This document shows, piece after piece, positions 35,419 to 46,191 of a DNA stretch of 64,000 nucleotides (within the stretch, counting starts at the first letter, position 1; every line of letters starts with the position of its first letter). Source of the DNA: an uncultured Mucilaginibacter sp. (GTDB lineage: Bacteria; Bacteroidota; Bacteroidia; Sphingobacteriales; Sphingobacteriaceae); assembly GCA_913775265.1 (NCBI GenBank), contig CAJYJH010000065.1, positions 186,001 to 250,000 on the forward strand, read 5' to 3'. The translations under genes were made by a program, and so were the position numbers. The notes under the pieces were generated by a model. The model ran no database searches. It saw only the letters and a program-made list of their open reading frames with translations, and was not told the origin of the DNA.

Positions 35419-38004
35419 CTATTTTTCCAGCCAAACAGCCTCGACCTCTATACCTGCTGACTTGCCCAGCTGCGCAGTGTTTAAATCGCTGTTAAAAGTA
35501 ATTTCGAGCTTATCAATGTCGGGCAATTTAAGGCCGGTAAAACTGCCGGCCTTGAACCACAAAGGCATAAAGCCTGGATAGGGTCGTGGTAACAGTAAAC
35601 AAGAATCGGGTTGTAAACTATTCAGCGGAATCTCTATCATCTTGAAATCAGTGCTTACCTCTGCTGAGGTCGCATAAGCTGCGGCATCCTGATTAATCAG
35701 TGCTACACGAAACTTTGCCGTTGTTGCCGCAGTAGCACGTACCTTAATAACTATTTTAACCACACCCGGTAAATCGCTTATCCGGTTATTTATCTTGTCG
35801 CCCACGTAAAGTTGCATACCTAACACCTGATTTTGCTGCACTGTTAGCGTACTCATACGTAATGTCAGTTGTCCGCTTACTGATCCGCCTACCCACTGTA
35901 TTTTGGCCTGCTTCGCTGCTTCGGGCACATAGGTGTTGGTTTTGTCCTGATCGGTAGTGGCGTTAAATAAGCTGATCTTTGCATCAGGTGCGGCAACAAA
36001 GGTTTGCCAGTAATCATCATTCAAATCGTCCCAACGGTTGGGGTTGCCTTTGTGTCCACCCGGAAAAATGGTGTAGTCACCTTTCATGTTCTGCACAACA
36101 ATACGGTAGCTGATTGTTCCGTTAGCTGAGCCATCAGGTGGAATCATCGCCACATAATCATTAGGACTAACACGTGTCATGGCGACACGATTGGGGCCGC
36201 CGTATGGCCATTTGACCATTATTGTAACTCTATCCGCCGAGTCAATATTGATGGCTTTTACATTAACCCTAATGGTTTTACCCGCACTAACTTCTGCCAT
36301 CGGCGTATGCGCTATATAAGGCTCGTGGCTTATGGGTTGCGGGGCCACAAACTCGTTGAGTTTTACATAACCCATCATGTGGTCGCCCGTCCACTGGCTG
36401 TTATTTTTGCCTTGCTTAGTAAGCAGATAGGTGCCTGGCTTTATCGTAAACTGAGTTTGCTGGGCAGTGGTTGTGTAATTGTTTTGAGCGTTTATGCCTT
36501 GCACTTTAAAATTGCTGCCTAAATCGGTAAGTGTGATTTGCATGGGTTGATTATTCCAAGCTATGTGTACCGCTTCGCGCGAGGGCGATGGTTTGGCAAA
36601 TGGATCGCGAACGGTGATAGCATCGGGCATTACTTCTAACCGCCAGATGCCGTTTTCTAATTTATCTAAAAAGTAGGCACCGTAGCCTGAATATTTAACC
36701 ACTGCCGAACTACCCACACCGGCAATATGCTGAAGCGCTTTGCTGTTACGTGGCTGGGGGGCTGTAGAACCGGAATAATAAAATTCTTTATCCGTGTTCA
36801 TTTCGCTTAATGATTGCTTATAACTCACCCGGAAAGCACCAAATACACTATCGAGCGGATAGACGCCGAACTTTTTATCAGCCGGTAAAGTGTGAAAAGC
36901 GCGGTTGGCAATTAACAGGCTAATGGCTTTAGCTGGTGTGTACGCCAGGTTTAAAAAGTGGGTTTGATATTCGGTATTGCCGTAAGCGGTAGACAGCGGA
37001 TCGTAAGCAAACTGCGTTACCCACTGGAAACCGGCCTGCTTGAAACTGCGAGCAATAGCAGGGTACATATATGACGACAGCATATCTGCCGCATCAAACT
37101 CGTAAATCATCCGGGCCCTGTTTTTAAACTCCGGGATGGTATCGTACGGATAAGTATACCGGTCAACATTGGGGAGCATGTTCCCTTTTTGTTCGTGCCC
37201 TGCCACCAGCCCGATGGGGTACCATTGAAAACTAAAGCCGTCTGCTTTGGATTTTGCCACGGCATCGGCATACCAAGGCGACTCGCTGATGTTGTAAAAA
37301 ACCGGCTTATTCCACCCTGTGCTGTTGATGGCGGCCTTCATGCGGTTAATATATTCAGTGGCCCGTGTTTTAGGTCCGCTGGGATGTGGCTCATTGTTAA
37401 CTTCGGTCGCTATAATAAAATTGTCGGCCGTGTAAGTTCTATGAGTATACGGGTTTACGTGACTAAAAAATTGCTGCAAGTAACGTTCTTGCGCTTCAAA
37501 AGCCTGCTCGTTTACCAAGGCTCCGTTTTTGCCGTACTTATCGCTAAAGCTGCCGGTACGCTCGTCGGGCTCGGGGTAGCCGTTACCCCAAAAAGCAATC
37601 GGTGTGATAATGATGCGGATGCCGCGCTGCTCCAGTTTCGACACCAGGTAATCAAACAACCGCAAATGCTCGTTCTGCTTTAAATTACCTAACGAGTCGC
37701 TGATCTCCGTATCCCAAACATGCACCCGAAAGGCATCGACACCTAAACGCGCCAGATGATATACATCTTTATCAATTTCCTGCTCGTGGTTAAGTTTCAA
37801 GGCTTTTACGGCGCGGTATCCATAAGCAAACGGCAGAGTATAGTTAACGCCGAACAGATATACCGGCTTTTTATCTTTAGTCCATCGGAACACACCTTTA
37901 GCATCCACATAAGTTGGCGGCTTAGCAGTTTGGCATAAGGTTGTGGTAAACATCAACCCAACTATCATCAATGCCAATCCTGGCACACGAAAAACTCTTA
38001 CCAT
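35419..38004 (-). CDS. Secreted GH5-like glycosidase with C-terminal modules
   Basis: 861 residues. A signal peptide (MVRVFRVPGLALMIVGLMFT) precedes a barrel with FGVNYTLPFA, DAFRVHVWDTEI, acid/base E205 in EVNNEPHPSG and nucleophile E302 in MIYEFDAADM. Residues from about 420 are beta-rich: likely an Ig-like module around 560-660 and a terminal carbohydrate-binding-like sandwich (LQPDSCLLLPRPYPGFMPLW). It is convergent with the synthase operon (8 bases apart) and follows pbpC. An upstream GTG overlaps the pbpC stop (GTGA), but a -7 element just before the ATG at 38004 and the signal peptide favour the later start. Confidence 0.85.
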   Translation of the reverse strand: MVRVFRVPGLALMIVGLMFTTTLCQTAKPPTYVDAKGVFRWTKDKKPVYLFGVNYTLPFAYGYRAVKALKLNHEQEIDKDVYHLARLGVDAFRVHVWDTEISDSLGNLKQNEHLRLFDYLVSKLEQRGIRIIITPIAFWGNGYPEPDERTGSFSDKYGKNGALVNEQAFEAQERYLQQFFSHVNPYTHRTYTADNFIIATEVNNEPHPSGPKTRATEYINRMKAAINSTGWNKPVFYNISESPWYADAVAKSKADGFSFQWYPIGLVAGHEQKGNMLPNVDRYTYPYDTIPEFKNRARMIYEFDAADMLSSYMYPAIARSFKQAGFQWVTQFAYDPLSTAYGNTEYQTHFLNLAYTPAKAISLLIANRAFHTLPADKKFGVYPLDSVFGAFRVSYKQSLSEMNTDKEFYYSGSTAPQPRNSKALQHIAGVGSSAVVKYSGYGAYFLDKLENGIWRLEVMPDAITVRDPFAKPSPSREAVHIAWNNQPMQITLTDLGSNFKVQGINAQNNYTTTAQQTQFTIKPGTYLLTKQGKNNSQWTGDHMMGYVKLNEFVAPQPISHEPYIAHTPMAEVSAGKTIRVNVKAINIDSADRVTIMVKWPYGGPNRVAMTRVSPNDYVAMIPPDGSANGTISYRIVVQNMKGDYTIFPGGHKGNPNRWDDLNDDYWQTFVAAPDAKISLFNATTDQDKTNTYVPEAAKQAKIQWVGGSVSGQLTLRMSTLTVQQNQVLGMQLYVGDKINNRISDLPGVVKIVIKVRATAATTAKFRVALINQDAAAYATSAEVSTDFKMIEIPLNSLQPDSCLLLPRPYPGFMPLWFKAGSFTGLKLPDIDKLEITFNSDLNTAQLGKSAGIEVEAVWLEK

Positions 38005-38023
38005 ATTTACCAAGTGTAAGTCG

Positions 38024-38031
38024 CAAATATA
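38024..38031 (-). promoter_or_regulatory. -7 element of the GH5-like gene
   Basis: CAAATATA on plus reads TATATTTG on minus, 19 bases before the ATG at 38004, inside the pbpC-GH5 junction. Confidence 0.5.
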
Positions 38032-38042
38032 ATTGCAATCAA

Positions 38043-40436
38043 TCACTCAGCCTTGGACTTGTCTTTGTCCAATACATTAAATCTGATTTTCAGCGTGCTA
38101 CCGTTGTTATCTACCAGGGTAAGCCAGTGCTGACCGGGCGCAGGATTTAAGGCCATTTGGTGGTAAGCGGTGGTTTCGCCGATATACTGATCGTCTAAAT
38201 GCCAGAATATTTTAGCACTATATTGCCGGTGGGCGGCATTGCATACCATCCGGCCGCGTTTACCATCGGCCTCTAAAGGTACGTATACGCTTGCGCCGTT
38301 TTTAGGATAAATTACCTCCATCAAGTTTTCATTTTCCTCCCGGCAGCCATCCTTAAATGGTGGCAAAGTGCGGTATTGGTAATTATGCACCTTATAATAA
38401 TACTCCATGGCCGGCGGCAACACAAACCAAGATTGAGTAACAATCTGGTCGGGCGACAAGCAATTACTGCTTACCTGCCACTTTTTGCTGCCATCTAAAT
38501 GCACCAATTGGTGATAGCTGCATGTGGGAGACTTAAGTCCGGCCGGTGGTATCCATAGGTCTTCGGTATGGTCGCAATACTGGCTGGCCCGGTAACCGCT
38601 TTCGCGGCAAACTTTAACATTCACCATCGTGCCTGTAGGCTTTTCAAACCAGTTGCGAGTGGTAGGTAAAAGTCTGAATATTTCGAAAAGCGCAGGGGCT
38701 GCCGTACTGATACCTGTCAGGCCGGGCCGTCCCTCGCCGGTAGTGTTGCCCACCCAAATGCCTACCACATACTTAGGCGTAATGCCAATAGCCCACCCAT
38801 CTCTAAAACCAAAGCTGGTACCAGTTTTCCAAGCTACGCGTTGCGATGAGGCAAACTGCTGCCACAACATTTCTTCGCCCGGCCGCATCACTTCCTCCAT
38901 CGCTTCGAGCGTATAATAAATTGATCCGGCATCCAGCAAACCATCTTTTTGCCACTCGGGCGTTATAGCTTTTGTAGTTTGATAAACGGGAGGATGATAA
39001 TCAGTTGGACTATACCTACCATGATGTTGGTTATAATGGTTAAGCACCCGGGCCATGTCGGCATAGGCTCCGGTCAATTCCCAAAGTGTATTTTCGCCGC
39101 CGCCCAAAATGAGGGAAAGGCCGTAATGGTCGGCAGGCTGTTTAAGGGTGGTGATGCCCGCTTTTTTTAAAAAATCGTAAAAGCGCTCATACTTATATTT
39201 TTGCAGCATCTTTACCGCAGGGACATTAAGCGAGCGTGCCAATGCGGTTGAAGCAGGTACGGCGCCATCGTACCCTAAATCAAAATTTTCGGGCTGGTAA
39301 CCCGCAATTTGGGTAGGTATATCGGGGACCAGGCTATGCGGTAAGATAAATCCATCATTCAGCATAGTGGCATAAAGCAAGGGTTTTAAGGTACTACCGG
39401 GACTGCGTGGTGCCCCGATCACATCTACACTGCTTTCCAGCTTAGGTTCCTGCAGATGATAAATATTGCCTACATAAGCCAAAGCGGCCCCGCTTTCAAC
39501 ATCCAATACTACGGCTGCCATATTATTAATATGATTAGCACTTAGTACCGTATGATACCGTTCTAAAATTTGCGTGACCTGCTGTTGCAGATGCCCGTTG
39601 ATGGTGCTATTGATACGGGTGTCTGAGCCCTGATCGGGCTGGTGTTCGTTAACAATTCGGGCCAGCAAATGCGGCGCCTCTACCGGTAAAGGCACCGGTT
39701 TATCGGGTACCGGTTCCAATTGGGCCAGCATGGCTGTATTATTGTCAATAGTGCCGTTATGGTATAATTTATCCAGTAACAAATTTCGCTTCTTTAAAAG
39801 TACCAAACGGTTCTTGCCCGGATGCACCAGCGAGGGAGCATTAGGTAACACGGCCAGCGCCGCCGTTTCGCCCCAGGATAATTTGTCCGGACTACGCCCA
39901 AAATATCGCCATGATGCAGCGTCTAACCCCACTACATTGCTGCCAAAGGGGGCGTTGCTGGCATACAGGGCCAATATTTCTGCTTTGCTATGCGTCAACT
40001 CCAACCGCATAGCCATCAGCGCTTCCAGCAGTTTATTCCACCAGTTACGCTGATGGTGCGTAGCCAGCCTGATCACCTGCATGGTAATAGTACTGCCGCC
40101 ACTGGTCACACGCCCCGATTTCCAATTTTGCCTGAATGCCCTGCCCATAGCCCAGATGTCTATACCCGGGTGATGCTCAAAGCGCTTGTCTTCAAAAGCA
40201 ATAATGCACTGTTTAAATTTATCAGGCACCTGCGCATCATACGGAAAACGCCACTGCCCGTCGGCTGCAATAGAAGCCCCCAGCAAAACGCCTTTGCTAT
40301 CATTCAACACAAATGACGTAGGCGCTTTAAACAGCCTGGATGGTAAACAAAACCAAAAGCAGGTTAATAAGACCAGCAATACCAGCCCACCTGCAACAAA
40401 AGCTTTGTTATGTAAAAGCCGTTTAAAACGCTGCAT
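38043..40436 (-). CDS. pbpC: Penicillin-binding protein 1C
   Basis: 797 residues. A signal-anchor helix is followed by the glycosyltransferase domain (CIIAFEDKRFEHHPGIDI, TSGGSTITMQVIRLA) and the transpeptidase domain with SxxK (SPGSTLKP), SxN (SLNVPAVK) and KTGT (WKTGTSFGFRDGW). The C-terminal ~100 residues (IYPKNGASVYVPLEADGK on) are the BiPBP_C domain typical of PBP1C. It polymerises glycan strands. Its start overlaps the alpha-2-macroglobulin stop by one base, the conserved pairing also known from Proteobacteria (yfhM-pbpC). Confidence 0.96.
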   Translation of the reverse strand: MQRFKRLLHNKAFVAGGLVLLVLLTCFWFCLPSRLFKAPTSFVLNDSKGVLLGASIAADGQWRFPYDAQVPDKFKQCIIAFEDKRFEHHPGIDIWAMGRAFRQNWKSGRVTSGGSTITMQVIRLATHHQRNWWNKLLEALMAMRLELTHSKAEILALYASNAPFGSNVVGLDAASWRYFGRSPDKLSWGETAALAVLPNAPSLVHPGKNRLVLLKKRNLLLDKLYHNGTIDNNTAMLAQLEPVPDKPVPLPVEAPHLLARIVNEHQPDQGSDTRINSTINGHLQQQVTQILERYHTVLSANHINNMAAVVLDVESGAALAYVGNIYHLQEPKLESSVDVIGAPRSPGSTLKPLLYATMLNDGFILPHSLVPDIPTQIAGYQPENFDLGYDGAVPASTALARSLNVPAVKMLQKYKYERFYDFLKKAGITTLKQPADHYGLSLILGGGENTLWELTGAYADMARVLNHYNQHHGRYSPTDYHPPVYQTTKAITPEWQKDGLLDAGSIYYTLEAMEEVMRPGEEMLWQQFASSQRVAWKTGTSFGFRDGWAIGITPKYVVGIWVGNTTGEGRPGLTGISTAAPALFEIFRLLPTTRNWFEKPTGTMVNVKVCRESGYRASQYCDHTEDLWIPPAGLKSPTCSYHQLVHLDGSKKWQVSSNCLSPDQIVTQSWFVLPPAMEYYYKVHNYQYRTLPPFKDGCREENENLMEVIYPKNGASVYVPLEADGKRGRMVCNAAHRQYSAKIFWHLDDQYIGETTAYHQMALNPAPGQHWLTLVDNNGSTLKIRFNVLDKDKSKAE

Positions 40437-43400
40437 TATTTCACTACCTCAATCCACCGGCCTTTTTGCAATGCATTCACCGATGCTTTATACATAGCCT
40501 CGCAATAAGTGGCCGGCAAATAATACCGCCCAGCATAGGCTGCTGTAAGCATTACATAATAGGTTACCTCTTTACCCTGATCTAAATTAAAATACGTATA
40601 CACCCGGTCGTCCAGTATGTCGCGGTAATCCGACGGCGACGATTTAAACACTTCGTCGTTATTCAACATACGTGTATTTAAAATCTCCCAGCCCGATGGG
40701 AACAATTGCGAAAGCGCCATGTTGCGGTAGTCACCGTTTCCGTATGGGTTTTTAACGGTCACCTGTGCCACAAAGTCGGTTCCTTGTTTTAGTTGCGCCA
40801 CATCTATCGCTTCGCCTTTCATGTTTAAATAGGTTACAGTCATACGTAGTATATCCGATTTATTATCGGTTTCCTGCTCATCACCAGGCGCAGGCCGGCC
40901 TTGCTGTATCAGCCTTACATAAAGTAAGTTTTTACCGTTGTTTTTAAACATCAACTTGCCATTGGCAGCAGTAAGCGGTGTTTGCCACAAATAAGCCGGC
41001 GTTGTAACCGTCCCTTTTGCACCGGGTGCCTGATAGGTAAACCGTAGCTTGTAAGGCGACTGGCTCTGTCCGCAATACTCGGCAACGGCCATTAATGCGT
41101 AAGCCGTAGTTTGCGTACTGTACCATTGATCGGTAGAGAGCTGCGCAGCCACCGAGCGCAATACTGCCGATGCTTGCTGACGGCGGCCCAGCAAGGTAAG
41201 CGTCTCCAGAATCATAGCCTCATCGCGCTCGTCCGAACCATAGGTGTGGTCTAACTGGTCGTATGGCTTAACCTGTGTAGGTAACCCACGGATCATTTGC
41301 AAGGCCACTTCCGGTTGCCCGGCTAATTGGTAAGCTGCAGCTAAACGCCACTTGGCACTTGTACTGATGTACTTAAACTCTTTTAACCGGTTCATGGCAC
41401 CTAACTCGGGGGCACCGGCCAAGGCCAGTAAATACAGGCGATAAGACTGTGTAAGATCAGCACCGTAAAAACTGCGGGAATCAGGCGCCCAGTTCAGGGC
41501 CTTTTGCTGCTGAAACTTTTTCCAGTTGGTAATAAAGCCTACAGGCAAACTATAACCTTTGGCTTGTGCCTGCAACATAAAATGACCGGCATAGTTGGTT
41601 CCCCATTCATCAGCTTCGCCACCATCAGGCCAATAACTCAGCCCACCGCCCGGCACCTGGAAGCCGTTGAGCCGGTTGATGGTGGCTTTGATGTTGCGCT
41701 CAACCTCGGCTTTTTGCCGGCCCGATAAATCGACCAACTGGCTCAGATACAATTGCGGGAATCCGGACGACGTAGTTTGTTCTACACAGCCGTAAGGATA
41801 GTGCACTAAATAATCCAGACGCTTGGTTAAGTTGATAGGCGGAATGCTTGATACTTCCAGTATTGCCTTATTGGTACCAGCCATGGCAAAGGGTGTATAA
41901 GCTACATTCCAGCTTTCGCCGGCACGCAATTCTTTTACCTGTGTGCGGGTAACCGGCGGGTTAGGATTGCGAATGTTAAGCACCACATCCTCTATCGCAG
42001 TTTCGCTGCCGCTCCGGGCAATAATGCGCACCTTGCCTATACCCACAAAGTTTTTTACGTCCAGATCAAACGTCACTACCTGGTCGCCGGGCTTGGCAAA
42101 CGCTACTGCTTTTTGAGTGACCCCTGTGTTGTTTAAGGCCGTAGACTGCACTTGGATACTTACCTTTTTAATTTGATTTTCGAGCGCAAAAACGGTTACC
42201 GGTAACTGGAACTTTTCTGACGGACCCAATACCCTCGGCAGGGTAGCCAGTATCATCAGTGGCTTTTTAACGGCAACTGCTTTTTCGGCATAGCCATAGC
42301 TGCCATCGTGCCCGGCAATTACCATGGCTCTTACCGAACCAATATATTGCGGCAATGTGAACCGCTTGGTTTGTTTTTCGCCCTTGCCTAAACGGAAAGG
42401 CCCCATAAACTTCACTACCGGTTTAAAGCGGTTAACCGTTGCATTTTTATTGTTGCCGATGGCTTGGTCGCCACCGATGCTTAAAATACGTTCCAATCCT
42501 CCACCGAAGGCGCCGATCACGTAATCAAACAAATCCCATGTTTTTACACCCAAAGCCTCTCGGGCGTAAAAGGATTGGTGAGGATCCGGGGTTTTAAAAT
42601 TAGTCAAATCCAGTATACCTTCATCTACCAAAGCAACCGTATAAGTCATTTCTTTGCCTGATGATTCTGATACTGTAATCTCCGATGGTGCTTCGGGCCT
42701 GATTTTATCCGGCATGGTAATTATTGGTTTCAATACCGTGGCCGGGTTATCAACCGTTATCGGGATGGCTCCATACATCCGTATCGGCAAATCATTCAGT
42801 GTTTGATGATGAGGCTGTAACAAGGTCACATTCACAAACACATTGGGTGCCATATCCTCAGTTACCTTAAAGCGGTATTGGGTTTGCCCTTTGCGGGTAT
42901 CGGTCCAAACGGTTTTTACCACTTTGCTGCCGTTTTCAAAGCTGATCAGTGCCCGCCCGTTGTTGCTGGTGGGTATGGTTAACGTACCTTCTTCGCCTAT
43001 TTGGTAGCTCTTTTTGTCGGATGTAAACGAAAGCATCGCCGCCTCGGTGGGGTTATCCTGCTGCAAGCGTTCTGCCCAGTTTGGCCAGTCGATGTAAATG
43101 ATCTTGCCGGAGGTATGCCCCGTTTGCGGATCGGTTACCCGGATGAGGTAGCGCCCCCACTCGGCTTGCGGCACACGCAATACCCATTTGCCACGACCAT
43201 TGGTTAACGGTACGGTTTGGGTACGCACCAGTTTATTGTACTGGTTTTGAGTAAAATTGCTCAGTTCCTCGTCGGTTTTGTCCCACCACCAGCGCCATTG
43301 TATTTTGTAGAGCTCTACCTGTACATTGCGACTACCGCTCCATAAAGCGCCTTTGGTGTTGACTGTAGCAATGTCAATAGTATGGTCGGCATCGGTAGTT

Positions 43401-46033
43401 AGCATGCCGCTGAGCTGACTGCCTTCGGGTACTCTAATGCCTACATACCCTGGATATACGTTGTAAGGCAACGTTACCTGGTTAATGCTGAAGTTGCCGC
43501 CCGGTTCAAAAACTTTAACCAAAAAATTCGCCTTTAGCTGACCGGGAGCCTGTTTCTCGAGGTTAATATCAGCCTGTACATCGGCATTGCCGTTGGCATC
43601 CAGCCGGCCATCGAAAATGTTTTGCGTTTGGGTGCTGAAAGCTACGGTAGGGTCGTCAAAGCTATAACCATCAAAACCCTTAAAGTTGGTTTTTTGCGGA
43701 GATAAAAAAGCATCTACCTTAGCCTTTAAATTTTGTGCAATTCCACCGAAAAGCCAGCGGGCGCTCAGTACTCCATTGGTGCTGCCCTTGGTTAATTCAG
43801 TTTGGTTACCAAAACTCAGATTGAGCTTTAAGCGGTTAGGCATTATGGTTTCTACCTTGATGCCTTTTTCGAACAAGGCACCGCCTACCTTAATCTTAAC
43901 ATTCCAGGTACCGGTAGGCGAGCTGGTGGTGGTAGCGGTATGTAAACTGTAGAAGCCATCGACCGACGAGGTGCGGATTATTTTGCTATACAGTTGCCCC
44001 TGCGGATTATAAAACTCAAACTCGACCGGATGATCTGCTGGGAGCTTTTTGAGTTTATCTTCTAAAATAAATGACACGAAGATGGAGTCGCCGGGGCGCC
44101 AAACGCCTCGCTCGCCATAAATAAATCCTTTTAAACCATGCTGTACCTGCTCGCCGCTAACATCAAAGCGTGATAGAGGTAAAGCACTGCCATCATCCAA
44201 TCTTAAATAGCCACGCTCGTCGCCTTTTTTGGCTACCAGCAAATAAGGCTTACGCTTTAAATCCAGCTTGGCCAAACCATCACCATCAGATGTACCGGTC
44301 CATAATACCTGCTTCTGGTAATCGAGTATCTGTAAGTCTACGCCCGACATCGGTTTTGCGTCCAGAATGTTGGTGACGGCAATAAGCATGCTGTTATCGT
44401 TGCCACGCTTGGTAATGAGCCCAATGTTAGAGGCGATGATGTTACGGGTGGCCCAACGGTCTTTAGTATAATAAGAGTCCGAGCATACATCGTTGCGTTC
44501 ATCCCAGTTATAACCCTCTGGGTAGTAGTTGTCGTAGCGGCGCCAAAATTCCTCATCATCGTCCACCTGGCTGTTGCCTCCTGAGTAATATGAACTATAT
44601 TCTCCATCGCCTTCCTCATCGCTATCATCGTTATTGGTGGAGTCGGTTTTGCTTTTAATGCTGCAATTATATAACGAATAACCTTTGCGGAAACCGATGA
44701 TCACCCGGTAAATAGCCCCCGGCTCGGTACGCATCAAATGGTCAATATCGAGCATAAAGCGGTTTTTCTTACTCAGGTTCAGGCTTCGGTCCTGATCCAG
44801 ACGGATAGTAGTTTGCACTACCGGTTTGGCTACCTGGCGCAACTGCTCCTGCCCATCGAAACCGTTTGTTTGAAAATACTGAGGCACATTGTTTTCGTAA
44901 ACTTTGATGATGCTTACGTCAACCGCATTCAGGTTTACGGCTTCAAACGGCATCATCAAGCGGCCCGAGTCAGGCAAGATGACGCCTTTGCCCGGAATAG
45001 TTACCGACGGGAGCCGGTTTTCGAAAAACACATTGGAGCTGTAACTGCGAATAAGCTTCTTGTTGGTGATATCCTCAATGCCCTCGTTAGCAACTGCTGT
45101 GTAGTTACCTTGTAGATGCTCCGGCGCATACATCTTTACCATACTCCCTTCAATAGTGTAGGTTAAGTCGCCCATGTTGCTTAGGCCAATCAGTCCGCGC
45201 AGTTCCTGACCAATTTTGATGGGATTAGAAAACTGATACACGAAGTATTCTTCCTGGTCCTGTACGGCTTTCACCTGCAAAAGCTTAAAATCGCCTACGG
45301 CCGGAATCTCCACCGTTTCATTGCCTTTGTCGTCCACATTCACCGCGTCGCCATTCCATTGCAGTTCCAGCTTGGAAGCTTGGCCTCTTGCACGCGGAAC
45401 ATTATTCACCGTAAATTCGTGCTTTTTACTCAGCTTGTTATGATGCCAGGTAATGCTGACCGGCGATGTATAAGATGCGGTAAGCACCTTCTCAACTTTA
45501 GCGGGATCTTCAAAGTCGGCAGTTTGGATGCTGCCGGTAAACTTCATTTTTTCTAATGAGGTAGCAGTGGCCGACTGCAAGCCGTTAAAATCAATCACAA
45601 AATCGGGCTTGATGGTTTGCAGATCAAACGTAAAATGCTCCAGTTCATCAGCCACTTTAGTAACCGAACCCAAGTCGAAATCCACATCATAATGCTTATC
45701 CGGATCCAGTTCGCCTTCGGGCTTAAACTCGATAGTCTGCGCATCTATCCAATACGCTTTGCCTTTAACCGATGGCGAAAAATCAAAGACCTTACCTTTC
45801 AGTTCTTCGTTTTGCGCATGCGTTACCTGCACCTGGTCCGACAGCTTAATGCGTACCGTACCCGTGCGCGAAATAACCCCGGTAGTGTACGATTGTATGT
45901 ACTTGCTAAACTCGTGGTTGTACGTTTTTTTGGGCTTTTTAAAAAGAAAGAAAACGGCTAAGAGTATGGCAATGATGGCACCGGCGCCAATAAGTATAGA
46001 ACGCTGGTTTAGCCTGAATGAAGCGGGCTGCAT
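40436..46033 (-). CDS. Bacterial alpha-2-macroglobulin with thioester motif
   Basis: 1865 residues, anchored by one N-terminal helix (SILIGAGAIIAILLAVFFLF) with no lipobox. Repeated MG beta-sandwich domains fill the first ~1300 residues. The thioester motif is GCVEQ (C1416), so protease trapping by covalent capture is likely retained. The helical thioester domain follows (GGGLSYWPDGGEADEW), then the receptor-binding-like end. Bacterial A2M is thought to guard the periplasm against host or predator proteases, and PBP1C to repair the wall; the two are coupled by a one-base overlap. Confidence 0.96.
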   Translation of the reverse strand: MQPASFRLNQRSILIGAGAIIAILLAVFFLFKKPKKTYNHEFSKYIQSYTTGVISRTGTVRIKLSDQVQVTHAQNEELKGKVFDFSPSVKGKAYWIDAQTIEFKPEGELDPDKHYDVDFDLGSVTKVADELEHFTFDLQTIKPDFVIDFNGLQSATATSLEKMKFTGSIQTADFEDPAKVEKVLTASYTSPVSITWHHNKLSKKHEFTVNNVPRARGQASKLELQWNGDAVNVDDKGNETVEIPAVGDFKLLQVKAVQDQEEYFVYQFSNPIKIGQELRGLIGLSNMGDLTYTIEGSMVKMYAPEHLQGNYTAVANEGIEDITNKKLIRSYSSNVFFENRLPSVTIPGKGVILPDSGRLMMPFEAVNLNAVDVSIIKVYENNVPQYFQTNGFDGQEQLRQVAKPVVQTTIRLDQDRSLNLSKKNRFMLDIDHLMRTEPGAIYRVIIGFRKGYSLYNCSIKSKTDSTNNDDSDEEGDGEYSSYYSGGNSQVDDDEEFWRRYDNYYPEGYNWDERNDVCSDSYYTKDRWATRNIIASNIGLITKRGNDNSMLIAVTNILDAKPMSGVDLQILDYQKQVLWTGTSDGDGLAKLDLKRKPYLLVAKKGDERGYLRLDDGSALPLSRFDVSGEQVQHGLKGFIYGERGVWRPGDSIFVSFILEDKLKKLPADHPVEFEFYNPQGQLYSKIIRTSSVDGFYSLHTATTTSSPTGTWNVKIKVGGALFEKGIKVETIMPNRLKLNLSFGNQTELTKGSTNGVLSARWLFGGIAQNLKAKVDAFLSPQKTNFKGFDGYSFDDPTVAFSTQTQNIFDGRLDANGNADVQADINLEKQAPGQLKANFLVKVFEPGGNFSINQVTLPYNVYPGYVGIRVPEGSQLSGMLTTDADHTIDIATVNTKGALWSGSRNVQVELYKIQWRWWWDKTDEELSNFTQNQYNKLVRTQTVPLTNGRGKWVLRVPQAEWGRYLIRVTDPQTGHTSGKIIYIDWPNWAERLQQDNPTEAAMLSFTSDKKSYQIGEEGTLTIPTSNNGRALISFENGSKVVKTVWTDTRKGQTQYRFKVTEDMAPNVFVNVTLLQPHHQTLNDLPIRMYGAIPITVDNPATVLKPIITMPDKIRPEAPSEITVSESSGKEMTYTVALVDEGILDLTNFKTPDPHQSFYAREALGVKTWDLFDYVIGAFGGGLERILSIGGDQAIGNNKNATVNRFKPVVKFMGPFRLGKGEKQTKRFTLPQYIGSVRAMVIAGHDGSYGYAEKAVAVKKPLMILATLPRVLGPSEKFQLPVTVFALENQIKKVSIQVQSTALNNTGVTQKAVAFAKPGDQVVTFDLDVKNFVGIGKVRIIARSGSETAIEDVVLNIRNPNPPVTRTQVKELRAGESWNVAYTPFAMAGTNKAILEVSSIPPINLTKRLDYLVHYPYGCVEQTTSSGFPQLYLSQLVDLSGRQKAEVERNIKATINRLNGFQVPGGGLSYWPDGGEADEWGTNYAGHFMLQAQAKGYSLPVGFITNWKKFQQQKALNWAPDSRSFYGADLTQSYRLYLLALAGAPELGAMNRLKEFKYISTSAKWRLAAAYQLAGQPEVALQMIRGLPTQVKPYDQLDHTYGSDERDEAMILETLTLLGRRQQASAVLRSVAAQLSTDQWYSTQTTAYALMAVAEYCGQSQSPYKLRFTYQAPGAKGTVTTPAYLWQTPLTAANGKLMFKNNGKNLLYVRLIQQGRPAPGDEQETDNKSDILRMTVTYLNMKGEAIDVAQLKQGTDFVAQVTVKNPYGNGDYRNMALSQLFPSGWEILNTRMLNNDEVFKSSPSDYRDILDDRVYTYFNLDQGKEVTYYVMLTAAYAGRYYLPATYCEAMYKASVNALQKGRWIEVVK

Positions 46034-46191
46034 AGGTGATAGCGATGATTTAGTTACGCTAAAGCTATGAAAATAAAATGCTTGTTAAACAATAAGAGAA
46101 TATTTGCGTGTCTAAAAAGCAATATTTACTGATGTCGGTAAAGCCTCCTAAAGAAATTCATGAGGCATTGTTGTTTTTTGTAGGTGATTGA

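Noticed and set aside
46142..46180. Hairpin GCCTC/GAGGC as terminator for the AraC gene
   Set aside because: Only 5 pairs with a long loop and a weak T-run on the minus strand.
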